Source: Gemmatimonadaceae bacterium
Lineage (GTDB): Bacteria > Gemmatimonadota > Gemmatimonadetes > Gemmatimonadales > Gemmatimonadaceae
DNA: 51,210 nt
Direction of reading: 5' to 3'
Assembly: GCA_025929535.1 (NCBI GenBank)
Contig: JAICLZ010000025.1
Span: 1-51,210, forward strand
The position numbers and the translations under genes were made by a program. The notes beneath the pieces are model-generated. The model saw nothing but the letters and a program-made list of their open reading frames with translations. It made no database searches and was not told the origin of the DNA. This document shows positions 14,969 to 23,985 of the stretch, one piece after another (the first letter of the stretch is position 1; the number at the start of each line of letters is the position of its first letter).

Positions 14969-15712
14969 ATGAAGGCGCCGGAGATGCTCGCGCGAATACG
15001 GGAGAACGGCGCGATTCCGCGACACGTGGCGATCATCATGGATGGCAACGGACGCTGGGCGCGCGAGCGCAATCTTCCTCGTCCGCTCGGCCACCGCTCG
15101 GGGATGAAGTCGGTGCGCGAAGTGGTCGAGGGCGCCATCGAGGTGGGCATCGAGGTGCTCTCGCTGTTCGCGTTCTCGCAGGAGAACTGGCAGCGTCCCG
15201 TCACCGAGATTCAGGCGCTCATGTCGTTGCTCGAGGAATACATCGCGCGCGAAGCCGATGAGCTGGCGGCGCAGGGCGTGCGCGTACGGGTGCTCGGCGA
15301 CCTCGCGCGCCTGACACCACCCGCGGCTGCAGCCGCGGCGCAGTTGATGGAGCGCACGGCGCACAACGACCGGCTGGTGCTCAATCTCTTCATTTCGTAC
15401 GGAAGTCGTGCCGAGATCGTGCGCGCCGCGCAGCAGCTGGCGGAAGAGGTGCGCGCCGGCCGCATGGCTGCGAGTGACATCGACGAGGATGCGATCGCGG
15501 AGCGCCTCTTCACCGCCGGCGTACCCGATCCCGATCTGCTCATACGTACATCGGGCGAGCAGCGCATCTCGAACTTCATGCTCTGGCAGGTGGCATACGC
15601 CGAGCTGTACATGTCACCGGTACTCTGGCCCAACTTCCGGCGGCAGGAGCTGTACGCGGCCATTCTCGATTTTCAGAATCGCGATCGCCGCTTCGGCCGC
15701 GTCACCGCATAG
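14969..15712 (+). CDS. uppS: Isoprenyl transferase (undecaprenyl diphosphate synthase)
   Basis: A 247-residue cis-prenyltransferase that extends farnesyl diphosphate with IPP to make the C55 carrier for cell wall synthesis. Motifs: HVAIIMDGNGRWA with the catalytic Asp, GHRSGMKSVREVVE, SLFAFSQENWQRP, and LLIRTSGEQRISNFMLWQ near the C-terminus. The frame is open further upstream, but ATG 14969 (MKAPEMLARIRENG) lies 13 bases after frr and gives the family length. The downstream cdsA GTG overlaps its stop by one base. Confidence 0.95.
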   Translation: MKAPEMLARIRENGAIPRHVAIIMDGNGRWARERNLPRPLGHRSGMKSVREVVEGAIEVGIEVLSLFAFSQENWQRPVTEIQALMSLLEEYIAREADELAAQGVRVRVLGDLARLTPPAAAAAAQLMERTAHNDRLVLNLFISYGSRAEIVRAAQQLAEEVRAGRMAASDIDEDAIAERLFTAGVPDPDLLIRTSGEQRISNFMLWQVAYAELYMSPVLWPNFRRQELYAAILDFQNRDRRFGRVTA

Positions 15713-16584
15713 TGGCACTCTCCAATCTCGCGGCGCGCGTGCTCGTTGCCGTCGTCGCGATACCGATCGTGATCGCTGCCGTGTTCGTCGGCGGCGTCAT
15801 TCTCGCCGTCGTGCTGGGCATCGTCTCCGCGCTCGCGGCGCGCGAGCTCTACGGAATCGCGGAGCACGGCGGCTACACGCCGCTCGCGCGCACGGGTACG
15901 CTGGGCGCGTTTCTGCTCCCCCTGGGGGTGCACTACTTTCGCGAAGGGCGCTTCGTTCCGCCGGAGATCGCGCTCGGCGCCATGGTGATCGTCGCTCTCT
16001 TTACGCTCGCGCTGTTCAGGCGCGCCCCCGGGCAGCATCCCCTCGGTGCCGTAGCGGTGACGCTGCTCGGAGTGCTGTACACGGCGGGATTTCTCTCGTT
16101 CGCGTACGCGCTGCGCTACCACAACTACATCGTGACGGCGCGCGCGGGCAGCGCGCTCGTGTTCTATCCGTTCGTGCTCACCTGGATCTCGGACACGGCC
16201 GGTTTCTTCGTGGGACGCGCGCTCGGACGCGCGAAGCTGATGCCCGGCGTGAGCCCCGGGAAAACGCGCGCCGGCGCCGTGGGCGCGCTCGTGTTCTGCA
16301 TGCTCGCGAGCTGGGCGTACGCGCGCTGGGTGCTCGTGCCGTTCGCGAGCCTCGATCTCAGACCCGCCACCGCGCTCGCGCTTGGCGCCGCGATCGGAAT
16401 CTCGGTGCAGATCGGGGACCTGGTGGAATCGCTGCTCAAACGTGAGGGCGGCGTGAAGGATAGCTCGCACCTGATCCCCGGGCACGGAGGCGTGCTGGAT
16501 CGCATCGACGGCATGCTCTTCGCGCTGCCGGTGACGTACTTCTTCTTCACCTTTCCGCACGTGCTTCTCTTCGTGAACCGATGA
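15712..16584 (+). CDS. cdsA: Phosphatidate cytidylyltransferase
   Basis: A 290-residue inner-membrane enzyme that converts phosphatidic acid and CTP to CDP-diacylglycerol, the precursor of phospholipids. Several hydrophobic helices are followed by the CdsA signature in the last 50 residues: LLKREGGVKDSSHLIPGHGG then LDRIDG. WISDTAGFFVGRALG is the conserved upstream loop. The start is a GTG at 15712 overlapping the uppS stop by one base. Confidence 0.94.
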   Translation: MALSNLAARVLVAVVAIPIVIAAVFVGGVILAVVLGIVSALAARELYGIAEHGGYTPLARTGTLGAFLLPLGVHYFREGRFVPPEIALGAMVIVALFTLALFRRAPGQHPLGAVAVTLLGVLYTAGFLSFAYALRYHNYIVTARAGSALVFYPFVLTWISDTAGFFVGRALGRAKLMPGVSPGKTRAGAVGALVFCMLASWAYARWVLVPFASLDLRPATALALGAAIGISVQIGDLVESLLKREGGVKDSSHLIPGHGGVLDRIDGMLFALPVTYFFFTFPHVLLFVNR

Positions 16585-17714
16585 GCACTCGTGGCGTCGC
16601 GGTACTCGGCTCGACCGGCTCGGTCGGCACGACGGCGCTTCGCGTGCTCGCGAGGCATCGCGATCGCTTTCGCGTCGCGGCACTCACCGCGTTCTCCAAC
16701 ACCGAGCTGCTCGAGACGCAGGCGCTCGAGTTCGCGCCCTCGTTCGTGGGCATCTGCGCGAACGGCGCCACTCCGCATCATGGATGGACGGAAGGCACGC
16801 AGTGCCTCGTCGAGGCGGCCACGCGCGGGGATGTCTCGATCGTCATCAATGCGATCGTGGGTGCGGCGGGGCTCGACGCAACGCTCGCCGCCGTGGCGGC
16901 TGGGAAACGCGTTGCGCTCGCCAACAAGGAGACGCTCGTCATGGCCGGCGCGCTCGTGGCGGAGACGTGCAGGCGAGGCGGGGGCGAGCTGATCCCGGTG
17001 GACAGTGAGCACAGCGCCATCCTCCAGTGTATGGCGGGCCGCACGAGCGCCGACGTGCGGCGACTCGTGCTCACCGCGTCCGGCGGTCCCTTTCGCGAGT
17101 GGATGCCCGATCGGCTCGCGATGGCGACGATCGCCGATGCGCTGCAGCATCCGACGTGGCGCATGGGACGAAAGATCTCGATCGACAGCGCGACCCTGGC
17201 CAACAAGGCGCTCGAGGTGATCGAGGCGCACTTTCTCTTCGGCCTCTCGTACGATCAGATCGAGGTCGTGGTACATCCGCAGAGCATCGTGCACTCGTTC
17301 GTCGAGTTCGTGGACGGCAGCGTGCTCGCGCAGATGGGAACGCCGAGCATGGAGCTTCCGGTACTGTACGCGCTCACGCACCCCGAGCGCGTGGCGGACG
17401 ACGCGATGCCCCGCTTCGATCCCGGAGTGTGGCCGGAACTCAGCTTCGAGCGCGTGCGCACGGAGGACTTTCCGGCGCTCGCGCTGGGGCTCGCTGCCGG
17501 TCGTCGCGGCGGTGCCGCGCCGGCGGTGTTCAATGCCGCGAACGAGCAGGCCGTGAGCCTTTTTCTCGCGAACCGGATAAGATTCATGGACATCGCGCGT
17601 GCGATCGAGAGCGCACTCGCGCATTGCGGGGATGGGCCCGGCGACACGCGCGCAGCGGTGCTCGCCGCCGATGGGGCTGCGCGACAACACGTCTTGGAGA
17701 TGTTTGCATGTTAG
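16581..17714 (+). CDS. dxr: 1-deoxy-D-xylulose 5-phosphate reductoisomerase
   Basis: A 377-residue NADPH-dependent enzyme of the MEP pathway that makes MEP for isoprenoid synthesis, feeding uppS upstream. The NADPH site VLGSTGSVGTTALRV is at the N-terminus; KRVALANKETLV, PVDSEHSAI and the HPQSIVHSFVEFVDGSV segment carry substrate and metal ligands. The ATG overlaps the cdsA stop by four bases, and rseP begins inside its 3' end. Confidence 0.95.
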   Translation: MSTRGVAVLGSTGSVGTTALRVLARHRDRFRVAALTAFSNTELLETQALEFAPSFVGICANGATPHHGWTEGTQCLVEAATRGDVSIVINAIVGAAGLDATLAAVAAGKRVALANKETLVMAGALVAETCRRGGGELIPVDSEHSAILQCMAGRTSADVRRLVLTASGGPFREWMPDRLAMATIADALQHPTWRMGRKISIDSATLANKALEVIEAHFLFGLSYDQIEVVVHPQSIVHSFVEFVDGSVLAQMGTPSMELPVLYALTHPERVADDAMPRFDPGVWPELSFERVRTEDFPALALGLAAGRRGGAAPAVFNAANEQAVSLFLANRIRFMDIARAIESALAHCGDGPGDTRAAVLAADGAARQHVLEMFAC

Positions 17715-19177
17715 AGTGGCTCCGCACGCCCGCCGCGATCGTGTTCGTGTTCGGCATCGTGATCTTCATACACGAGCTCGGGCACTTCATCGCCGCCAAG
17801 CTCGTGGGCGTGTATGCCCCGCGCTTCTCCATCGGGTTCGGACCCGCTCTGCTCAGCCACAAGTGGGGTGAGACGGAATACATTCTCGCCGCGCTGCCGC
17901 TCGGCGGCTACGTGCGCATGGCGTCTCGCGAAGACGAATCGATGGCGTTTCTCGAGGGCGGTGCCGAAGCGCCGGTTGCCACTGTTGGCGCGAGCGGCGC
18001 ACCTGCGATCGCACCGGAGGAGAAGAAGCCGCGCTACTACGATCCCAACGGCATGGCGCCCTTCGGACCGCGCCACGTTCCGGAGAATCGCTGGCTCGAG
18101 TCGAAGTCCCTCGTCGCGCGACTGTTCATCATGCTCGCCGGCGTGACGATGAACTTCCTGCTCGGATTTTTCATCATCGCCGGCCTGTACATCTCGAACG
18201 GCGAGACCGTGATCCCCTCGCGCGAGATCGGCGCCGTACTCGAGATACCGGGCGCCGACTCGCTGCTTCGCAACATTGCCGCGGGCGACACGGTCGTGGC
18301 GGTGGATGGGAAGCCGGTGCAGACGTGGAACGACGTGGTGGAGCGCATCGCCACGGATACGGCAAAGACGATTCGCATTCAGACGAATCGTGGCGAAGCG
18401 AACATTCCCGCGAGCGATTCCGGAATCTTCTCGCGCGAGCAGTTCGCGGGCGTGCTCTCCCCATACATCCCGCCCATCGTCGATCACGTCGTTCCCGGTC
18501 ATCCCGCATATGCTGCGGGGCTGCAGCACGGCGACAGCATCACCGCCGTGAACGGCACTCCGCTGCGAGGCTGGGCCGCCATCGTGAATCGCATCGAGGG
18601 CTCCGCAGGAAAGCCGCTCATGCTCACCGTGTGGCGCGGGGATTCCGTGAAGCAGATTGCGGTGACTCCGGAAGCGAGTCCGGGGCAGAATCCGATCACC
18701 CTGGGCGACACCGTCGTGGGCAAGATCGGCGCGGCGCGGCGCGAGTACGGTACGAGGCGCGCGGTACCGGTGGGCACGGCAATCAGCGAGGCATGGAGCG
18801 CCACCTGGAACAGCGCTGGCCTGATCGTGCACACCCTTCGCAACCTGCTCACCGGCCAACAATCGCTCAAGGGACTGCAGGGACCCGTTGGCGTCGCGGT
18901 GCAGTCGGGAGAGGCGGCCCAACAGGGGTGGGGATCGCTGCTCGCGCTGATCTCGCTGCTCAGCATCAACCTCGCCGTCGTGAATCTCGTCCCGATTCCG
19001 ATTCTGGATGGCGGTCAGATCGTGATCATGCTCGCCGAGGCGGTCAAGGGTGGCTCGCTCGCCATGCGCACGCGCGTGTGGCTGTTTTACAGCGGGCTCG
19101 CCGCCATCCTGCTGCTGTTCTCGATCGTGACCTTCAACGATCTCACGGCGCTCGTGAAGCGGATTTTTCACTTGTGA
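17708..19177 (+). CDS. rseP: RIP metalloprotease RseP
   Basis: A 489-residue intramembrane zinc protease that cleaves anti-sigma factors and remnant signal peptides. The zinc site HELGH lies in TM1 (H22, E23, H26), and the third ligand motif is NLVPIPILDGGQ near the C-terminus. Two PDZ domains sit between (around AAGDTVVAVDGKPVQTW and AAGLQHGDSITAVNGTPL). An insert of about 50 residues after GGYVRM (Glu/Ala-rich, then YYDPNGMAPFG) is slightly longer than usual. ATG 17708 overlaps dxr by seven bases. Confidence 0.94.
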   Translation: MLEWLRTPAAIVFVFGIVIFIHELGHFIAAKLVGVYAPRFSIGFGPALLSHKWGETEYILAALPLGGYVRMASREDESMAFLEGGAEAPVATVGASGAPAIAPEEKKPRYYDPNGMAPFGPRHVPENRWLESKSLVARLFIMLAGVTMNFLLGFFIIAGLYISNGETVIPSREIGAVLEIPGADSLLRNIAAGDTVVAVDGKPVQTWNDVVERIATDTAKTIRIQTNRGEANIPASDSGIFSREQFAGVLSPYIPPIVDHVVPGHPAYAAGLQHGDSITAVNGTPLRGWAAIVNRIEGSAGKPLMLTVWRGDSVKQIAVTPEASPGQNPITLGDTVVGKIGAARREYGTRRAVPVGTAISEAWSATWNSAGLIVHTLRNLLTGQQSLKGLQGPVGVAVQSGEAAQQGWGSLLALISLLSINLAVVNLVPIPILDGGQIVIMLAEAVKGGSLAMRTRVWLFYSGLAAILLLFSIVTFNDLTALVKRIFHL

Positions 19178-19184
19178 TCGTGTC

Positions 19185-19586
19185 GTGATCGCTCGTCTCG
19201 CCTGGATGACTGGTATCGCGGCACTCGCACTCCTGTGCGCACCTCTGCGTGCGCGCGCACAGGAAACGGCGTACCGGCTCGAGATCACGACGGTGGGCGA
19301 CAGCACGGTGTCGATCTCCACGGAGAAGCACGAGTGGGTGCGCGAGGGACAAAAGGGAATCGCGGTCGATCCCATGCGCCACGATGCGCTCGTTGCGCGC
19401 TTCGTGATTCTTCACGTGGATCCCGTGCACAAGCGCGCCCTCGCCATCGTGACCGGCCAGACCACGCGCCTCACGACTCAGCACGTGGCGCTGATCGCGC
19501 GCCCCGGCAGAAAGTGGTACGCGCAGCCGACACTCTGGATCGGCACGGTACTGGGCATGGTGATCGGCGCCGCGGTCTCGCACTGA
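19185..19586 (+). CDS. Small exported protein of unknown function
   Basis: A 133-residue protein with a signal peptide (hydrophobic IAALALLCAPL, cleavage likely after ARA before QETAYR). The mature part is beta-rich and polar (EITTVGDSTVSISTEKHEW, AIVTGQTTRLTTQHV). A hydrophobic C-terminal segment (LWIGTVLGMVIGAAVSH) may be a membrane anchor. GTG 19185 lies seven bases after rseP; ATG 19206 would still leave a signal peptide. It is probably co-transcribed with rseP. I do not recognise the family. Confidence 0.55.
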   Translation: MIARLAWMTGIAALALLCAPLRARAQETAYRLEITTVGDSTVSISTEKHEWVREGQKGIAVDPMRHDALVARFVILHVDPVHKRALAIVTGQTTRLTTQHVALIARPGRKWYAQPTLWIGTVLGMVIGAAVSH

Positions 19587-19635
19587 TCGCTGCCGGGAGT
19601 ACAGCCGTCGCCGAATTTGGGCTGCTACTCGCGCC

Positions 19636-21294
19636 CTATTGACAGATCAGCCGAACGCGCTCGCGTGAGCTTTCCCCAGCGCTGATCGAGAGCGAGCCCG
19701 AATAGTCGGCGCAGTACTTCGCCGAGACGTGCAGCGCGTAGTTGCCCTCGCCCACGAGTATGGGAGTGGAGAGGGGCACGGTTCCGGACGCGATCTCGTG
19801 TCCGCCGCTCGACAGCGTGTAGCGCGCGCCCGCCGGCGCCGCATCCAGAGCGAAGGTTCCGCATCTGCGCGGCGCGAGCTGAATGGTGGTCGTGCCGCTT
19901 TCCGCCACGCGAACGTCGCGCGCGTCCTGCGCCGCGGTGCACGCGGCGGGCGCGTTCAGCGACACGAGCACGTGATGCACACCACTCGAAATATTCTCGG
20001 AATGCCAGGTGCCCCGTCCCACGACCGAGCCATCGACGTTGATCGTGGCATCGGCGGGGCCGATCACGCGCAGCACTCGCTCGAGCGAGCGGGGCGGCGG
20101 CTTGCGCGGAGCCACGCGTGCGCCGTTGCGCGTGGTGGTGGCGGCCACCGCATCCGCGGGAACGCTGTCCGGCACCGTGAGCGCTGCGCTGCCGGCCGTC
20201 GGCGATTCGGCAGCGGCAACCGGTGCCACGAGCGAGGGTCGCGATTGCAGGGTCGTAGAGTCGTGAGCAGGAGTGACTGCCGCAAGATCGCGCTGGTGTA
20301 TCGCGTTCACCCCGAAGCCGGCCATGATGAGGATCAGCGCTCCCACGCCCGCGGCGACGGTGCGCGAGAGCGGTTTCCGCAAGCGCCTGGGCGCGGTGAT
20401 CTCGAGTGCGGTGCGGCTCGCGGCGGGCGTGGGTATGACGACCGTTGGTTCGCCGTCCGGAGAGCTCGCGCGTCCGAGCAGCTGCATGAGCTCCGTGTGC
20501 AGCGCATCACCGGTGGGATAGCGCTCGGCGGGATCCTTCGCGAGGCACTTGAGAATCACGTGCTCGATCCCGCGCGACAATGCGGGGTTGAACGCGCGCG
20601 GCCGCGGCGCAGGCTCCTCGATGTGCTGGCGCGCGATCTCGTACCAGTCCTCACCCTGGAATGGAAGCACGCCGGTCGCCGCCTTGAACAGCGTGACGCC
20701 GAGCGAATAGATGTCGGCGCGCCCGTCGAGCGTCTGGCCGCGCGCCTGCTCAGGGGAGAAATACTGGGGCGTGCCGACGACCATGTTCGTGCCCGTTTGT
20801 TCCGTGTAGCCGGAGAGGGCGCGCGCGATGCCGAAGTCGGCCACGATCGCGTTGCCGTGGTCGTCGTACAGGATGTTGTCCGTCTTGATGTCGCGGTGAA
20901 TCACCCCTTCGCGATGCGCAAAGGCGAGCGCGGCCGACACGTCCATGCCCATGCGAATGAGCAGCATCTCCGGGAGCGTCCCCATGATCCGGAGGCGATC
21001 GTCGAGCCCGGTGGGGAGATAATCCATCACGAAGTAGACGGCCGTGTCCTCGCGCCCCACGGCAAGGATCCGAATGATGTTCGGATGCCGGAGCTTCGCC
21101 GCCGTTGCCGCCTCGGTCCGAAAGCGCGTCTCGAACGCCTCTTCGCCGGCGTACTGCGGCTTGAGGATTTTGATCGCGACCGGGATGTCGAGCTCGGGGT
21201 CGTAGCCTTTGTAAACCCAGGCAAAGCCCCCAGACCCGACATTCGAGTCGACACGGAAGCGGCCGAGATGACGACCGAGGTAGCGCTCAGGCAA
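19636..21294 (-). CDS. Transmembrane Ser/Thr protein kinase with PEGA-like periplasmic domain
   Basis: A 552-residue Hanks-type kinase. Residues 12-270 form the kinase domain with all catalytic parts: G-loop GSGGF (20-24), VAIK Lys42, HRDIKTDN (133-140), DFG (153-155) and SPE (180-182). A single TM helix spans about 312-331 (VAAGVGALILIMAGF). The outer part has an Ala/Thr/Pro linker, then a PEGA-like segment (RVIGPADATINVDGSVVGRG) and Cys-containing beta repeats. The start is TTG 21294 with AAAGG upstream. It is transcribed away from rpsO and shares the 96-base gap. Substrates cannot be told; a signal may be sensed outside and passed to the cytosol. Confidence 0.88.
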   Translation of the reverse strand: MPERYLGRHLGRFRVDSNVGSGGFAWVYKGYDPELDIPVAIKILKPQYAGEEAFETRFRTEAATAAKLRHPNIIRILAVGREDTAVYFVMDYLPTGLDDRLRIMGTLPEMLLIRMGMDVSAALAFAHREGVIHRDIKTDNILYDDHGNAIVADFGIARALSGYTEQTGTNMVVGTPQYFSPEQARGQTLDGRADIYSLGVTLFKAATGVLPFQGEDWYEIARQHIEEPAPRPRAFNPALSRGIEHVILKCLAKDPAERYPTGDALHTELMQLLGRASSPDGEPTVVIPTPAASRTALEITAPRRLRKPLSRTVAAGVGALILIMAGFGVNAIHQRDLAAVTPAHDSTTLQSRPSLVAPVAAAESPTAGSAALTVPDSVPADAVAATTTRNGARVAPRKPPPRSLERVLRVIGPADATINVDGSVVGRGTWHSENISSGVHHVLVSLNAPAACTAAQDARDVRVAESGTTTIQLAPRRCGTFALDAAPAGARYTLSSGGHEIASGTVPLSTPILVGEGNYALHVSAKYCADYSGSLSISAGESSRERVRLICQ

Positions 21295-21302
21295 TTGGAG
21301 CC

Positions 21303-21331
21303 TTTACAGAGGTCAAGACGTCCGTTAACTT
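21303..21331 (+). promoter_or_regulatory. Promoter of rpsO-pnp (TTTACA-17-TAACTT)
   Basis: TTTACA (21303-21308) and TAACTT (21326-21331) are separated by 17 bases and lie about 60 bases before the rpsO ATG. The -10 fits the TAGCTT/TAACTT pattern seen at other promoters in this window. Confidence 0.55.
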
Positions 21332-21345
21332 ATGACGACTCAACG

Positions 21346-21368
21346 CAGTAGGCGCACAGTGCGCACTG
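21346..21368 (+). promoter_or_regulatory. Stem-loop in the rpsO leader
   Basis: CAGT (21346-21349) pairs with ACTG (21365-21368) and GCGCA (21352-21356) with TGCGC (21360-21364), with a 2-base bulge and 3-base loop. It ends 10 bases before the GGAG (21378-21381) that precedes the rpsO ATG. S15 autoregulates through structurally diverse leaders in different phyla; this hairpin is placed to do so but matches no class I can name. Confidence 0.4.
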
Positions 21369-21390
21369 GTACGTTCGGAGAATATACCGC

Positions 21391-21651
21391 ATGGCGTTCG
21401 CAAAAGCACCAATCATCGAGAAGTACAAAGCTCACGAAACCGACACCGGTTCGACGAAACTGCAGGTTGCGCTACTGACGGAGCGGATCAACTATCTCAC
21501 CGATCATTTTCGCGCGCACAAGAAGGACAATCATAGTCGCCGGGGCCTGCTCAAGATGGTTGGTCAACGCCGCCGTCTCCTCGACTACATGAAGCGCACG
21601 GAGCTCGAGGGGTATCGCAAGCTGATTCAAGAGCTTGGACTCCGCTACTAA
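21391..21651 (+). CDS. rpsO: 30S ribosomal protein S15
   Basis: An 86-residue S15, a primary 16S rRNA binder. Diagnostic segments are [36 protein letters not shown], and [13 protein letters not shown], ending [13 protein letters not shown] at 21378-21381 is nine bases before the ATG. It forms the usual rpsO-pnp pair, with a terminator-like hairpin between. Confidence 0.96.
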   Translation: MAFAKAPIIEKYKAHETDTGSTKLQVALLTERINYLTDHFRAHKKDNHSRRGLLKMVGQRRRLLDYMKRTELEGYRKLIQELGLRY

Positions 21652-21669
21652 TCGTCGTTCACTCGCAAT

Positions 21670-21705
21670 CGCGCGGGTACCCACTCCGGGTTCCCGCGCG
21701 CTTTT
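21670..21705 (+). terminator. Terminator-like hairpin between rpsO and pnp
   Basis: A 13-bp stem with one mismatch (21670-21682 with 21688-21700) and 5-base loop is followed by CTTTTG. It lies between rpsO and pnp, where other bacteria have a leaky terminator or an RNase III processing site that controls PNPase level. Confidence 0.65.
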
Positions 21706-21723
21706 GTGTTCCAGAGAGAGTAC

Positions 21724-23985
21724 ATGATGCAACGCGTAGAAAGAGATTTCGCGGGCCGGAAGCTCGTTGTCGAGACCGGACGCATGGCGAAGCAGGCGGC
21801 AGGGTCCGCCCTGGTCCAGTACGGCGAAACGGTCGTCCTCGCCGCGATCACCGTCAGCGAGAAGGTCAGCACGCTGCCCTTCTTCCCCCTCACGGTGGAG
21901 TACAAGGAGCGGACAGCTGCTGCAGGAAAGATTCCAGGCGGCTTCATCAAGCGCGAAGGCAGGCCGCATGACGACGAGATCCTGTCGGCACGGATCATCG
22001 ATCGCTCCATCAGGCCGCTCTTCCCGGAAGGCTTCCAGAACGAGGTGCAGGTGTTCGTCTACGTCCTCTCCGCCGATCAGGAGAACGACGCCGACGTTCC
22101 CGCACTGCTCGCCGTGTCGCTGGCGCTGCAATCGTCGAAGATTCCGTGGAACGGTCCGCTCGCCGGCGTGCGCATGGGCAGGCTGCAAGACAACTGGGTG
22201 GTCAATCCCACCTTCCAGCAGCTCGCCTACAGCGACATGGACATCATCATCACGGGCTCGAAGGAGTCGATCGTGATGGTGGAAGGCGGCGCGCTCGAGG
22301 TGTCGGAGGACGACATCGTCAGCGGCATCACGCTCGGCCATCGGTCGATCCAGGAGCTGATCGCGATCCAGGAAGAGATGGTCGGCAAGATGAAGGTCGC
22401 GAAGATGAAGTGGACGAAGGCGGAGATCGCGCCCGAGCTCGTAGCCAACGTGAAGAAGCTGGCCGAGGGGAAGATCACCGAGGCGATCAACGAGAAGGAC
22501 AAGCACGCGCGCATCGAGTCCGTCGAGCGCGTGAAGAAGGAGATCGCCGAGCAGCTCGCGACGCAGTATCCCGACAATGCGAAGGACATCGCGTCGCTCG
22601 TCGATGACGCCGAGTACCACAGTCTGCGCGGCCAGGTGCTGAACAAGGGCGAGCGCGTGGATGGGCGCGGCATGAAGGACGTGCGCCCGATCTCGATCGA
22701 CACGTCGCTCCTGCCGCGCGTGCACGGATCCGCGCTTTTCACGCGTGGACAGACGCAGGCGCTCGTCACCGTCACGCTCGGCACGTCCAAGGATGCGCAG
22801 CGCCTCGACTCGATCGATGAGGTGGGCGAGCAGTCGAAGACGTTCATGCTCCACTACAACTTCCCGCCCTTCTCCACGGGCGAGGTTCGTCCGCTGCGCG
22901 GCACCAGCCGCCGCGAGATCGGGCATGGGAATCTGGCCGAGCGTGCACTGCAGGCGGTGCTCCCCGAGCCGGCGGCGTTTCCGTACACCATTCGCGTGGT
23001 CAGCGATGTGCTCGAGTCGAACGGCTCGTCGTCGATGGCGAGCGTGTGCGGCGGCTCGCTCGCGCTGTTCGATGCGGGTGTGCCGATCCATTCGGCGGTT
23101 GCCGGCGTTGCCATGGGACTGGTGAAGGAGGGATCGAAGTACGCGATTCTCACCGACATCCTCGGCACCGAGGATCACCTGGGGGACATGGACTTCAAGG
23201 TCGCGGGCACCGAGCAGGGCATCACCTCGATCCAGATGGACATCAAGATCGAAGGGCTCGATCTCAAGATCATGCGCGAGGCGCTGTCGCAGGCGAAGGA
23301 AGGCCGCCTGCACATCCTCGGCGAGATGAAGAAGGCGCTCGCGGTGCCGCGCTCGGATCTTTCGCCATACGCGCCGCGCATCGTGACGCTGCAGATCAGC
23401 CCCGAGAAGATCGGCGACCTGATCGGCCCCAAGGGCAAGACCATTCGCGGCATTCAGGACGAGACGGGCGCTGAGCTCACCGTGGACGACACGGGTCTCG
23501 TTACGATCGCGGCGGTTGGCGGCGAGGCGATGGAGCGCGCGCGTCAGATGATCAAGGCGCTCACGGTCGAGCCGGAGATTGGCGCCGAGTACGAGGGCAC
23601 CGTCAAGAGCACCACGGCGTTCGGCGCGTTCGTCGAGATTCTGCCGGGCACGGAAGGGCTGGTGCACATCTCCGAGCTCGCGCACGGCCGCACGGACAAG
23701 ACGGAAGACGTGGTCAAGAAGGGCGACCGCGTGCGCGTGAAACTCATCGATCGCGATGAGCGCGGCCGCTTGCGCCTCTCGATGAAGGCGCTCGTGCCGA
23801 AGCCGGAGGGAACGCCGGACGACTCGAACGGCTCGCGCGGCCCACGTCGTGAAGAGAGTGGCGCGGTGGCGGTGGCGAGTGGCGTTGCACCGGGCGAGAG
23901 CACGGATGCGCCGGCGGCGAGTGGTGGTGAGGATCGTGGCCGTCGCGGCGGCGGTTCCGGACGTGGAGGTCGGTCGCGCAGGTGA
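21724..23985 (+). CDS. pnp: Polyribonucleotide nucleotidyltransferase
   Basis: A 753-residue PNPase, the phosphate-dependent 3'-5' exoribonuclease. Two RNase PH domains (KLVVETGRMAKQAAGSALVQ start; second catalytic core around HYNFPPFSTGEV and ILGTEDHLGDMDFKVAGT) flank a helical domain. A KH domain (IGPKGKTIRGIQDETGAEL) and an S1 domain (YEGTVKSTTAFGAFVEILPG) follow. The last 60 residues are a Gly/Arg/Ser-rich tail (GGGSGRGGRSRR), probably disordered. ATG codons at 21724 and 21727 follow GAGAGAG. Confidence 0.96.
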   Translation: MMQRVERDFAGRKLVVETGRMAKQAAGSALVQYGETVVLAAITVSEKVSTLPFFPLTVEYKERTAAAGKIPGGFIKREGRPHDDEILSARIIDRSIRPLFPEGFQNEVQVFVYVLSADQENDADVPALLAVSLALQSSKIPWNGPLAGVRMGRLQDNWVVNPTFQQLAYSDMDIIITGSKESIVMVEGGALEVSEDDIVSGITLGHRSIQELIAIQEEMVGKMKVAKMKWTKAEIAPELVANVKKLAEGKITEAINEKDKHARIESVERVKKEIAEQLATQYPDNAKDIASLVDDAEYHSLRGQVLNKGERVDGRGMKDVRPISIDTSLLPRVHGSALFTRGQTQALVTVTLGTSKDAQRLDSIDEVGEQSKTFMLHYNFPPFSTGEVRPLRGTSRREIGHGNLAERALQAVLPEPAAFPYTIRVVSDVLESNGSSSMASVCGGSLALFDAGVPIHSAVAGVAMGLVKEGSKYAILTDILGTEDHLGDMDFKVAGTEQGITSIQMDIKIEGLDLKIMREALSQAKEGRLHILGEMKKALAVPRSDLSPYAPRIVTLQISPEKIGDLIGPKGKTIRGIQDETGAELTVDDTGLVTIAAVGGEAMERARQMIKALTVEPEIGAEYEGTVKSTTAFGAFVEILPGTEGLVHISELAHGRTDKTEDVVKKGDRVRVKLIDRDERGRLRLSMKALVPKPEGTPDDSNGSRGPRREESGAVAVASGVAPGESTDAPAASGGEDRGRRGGGSGRGGRSRR

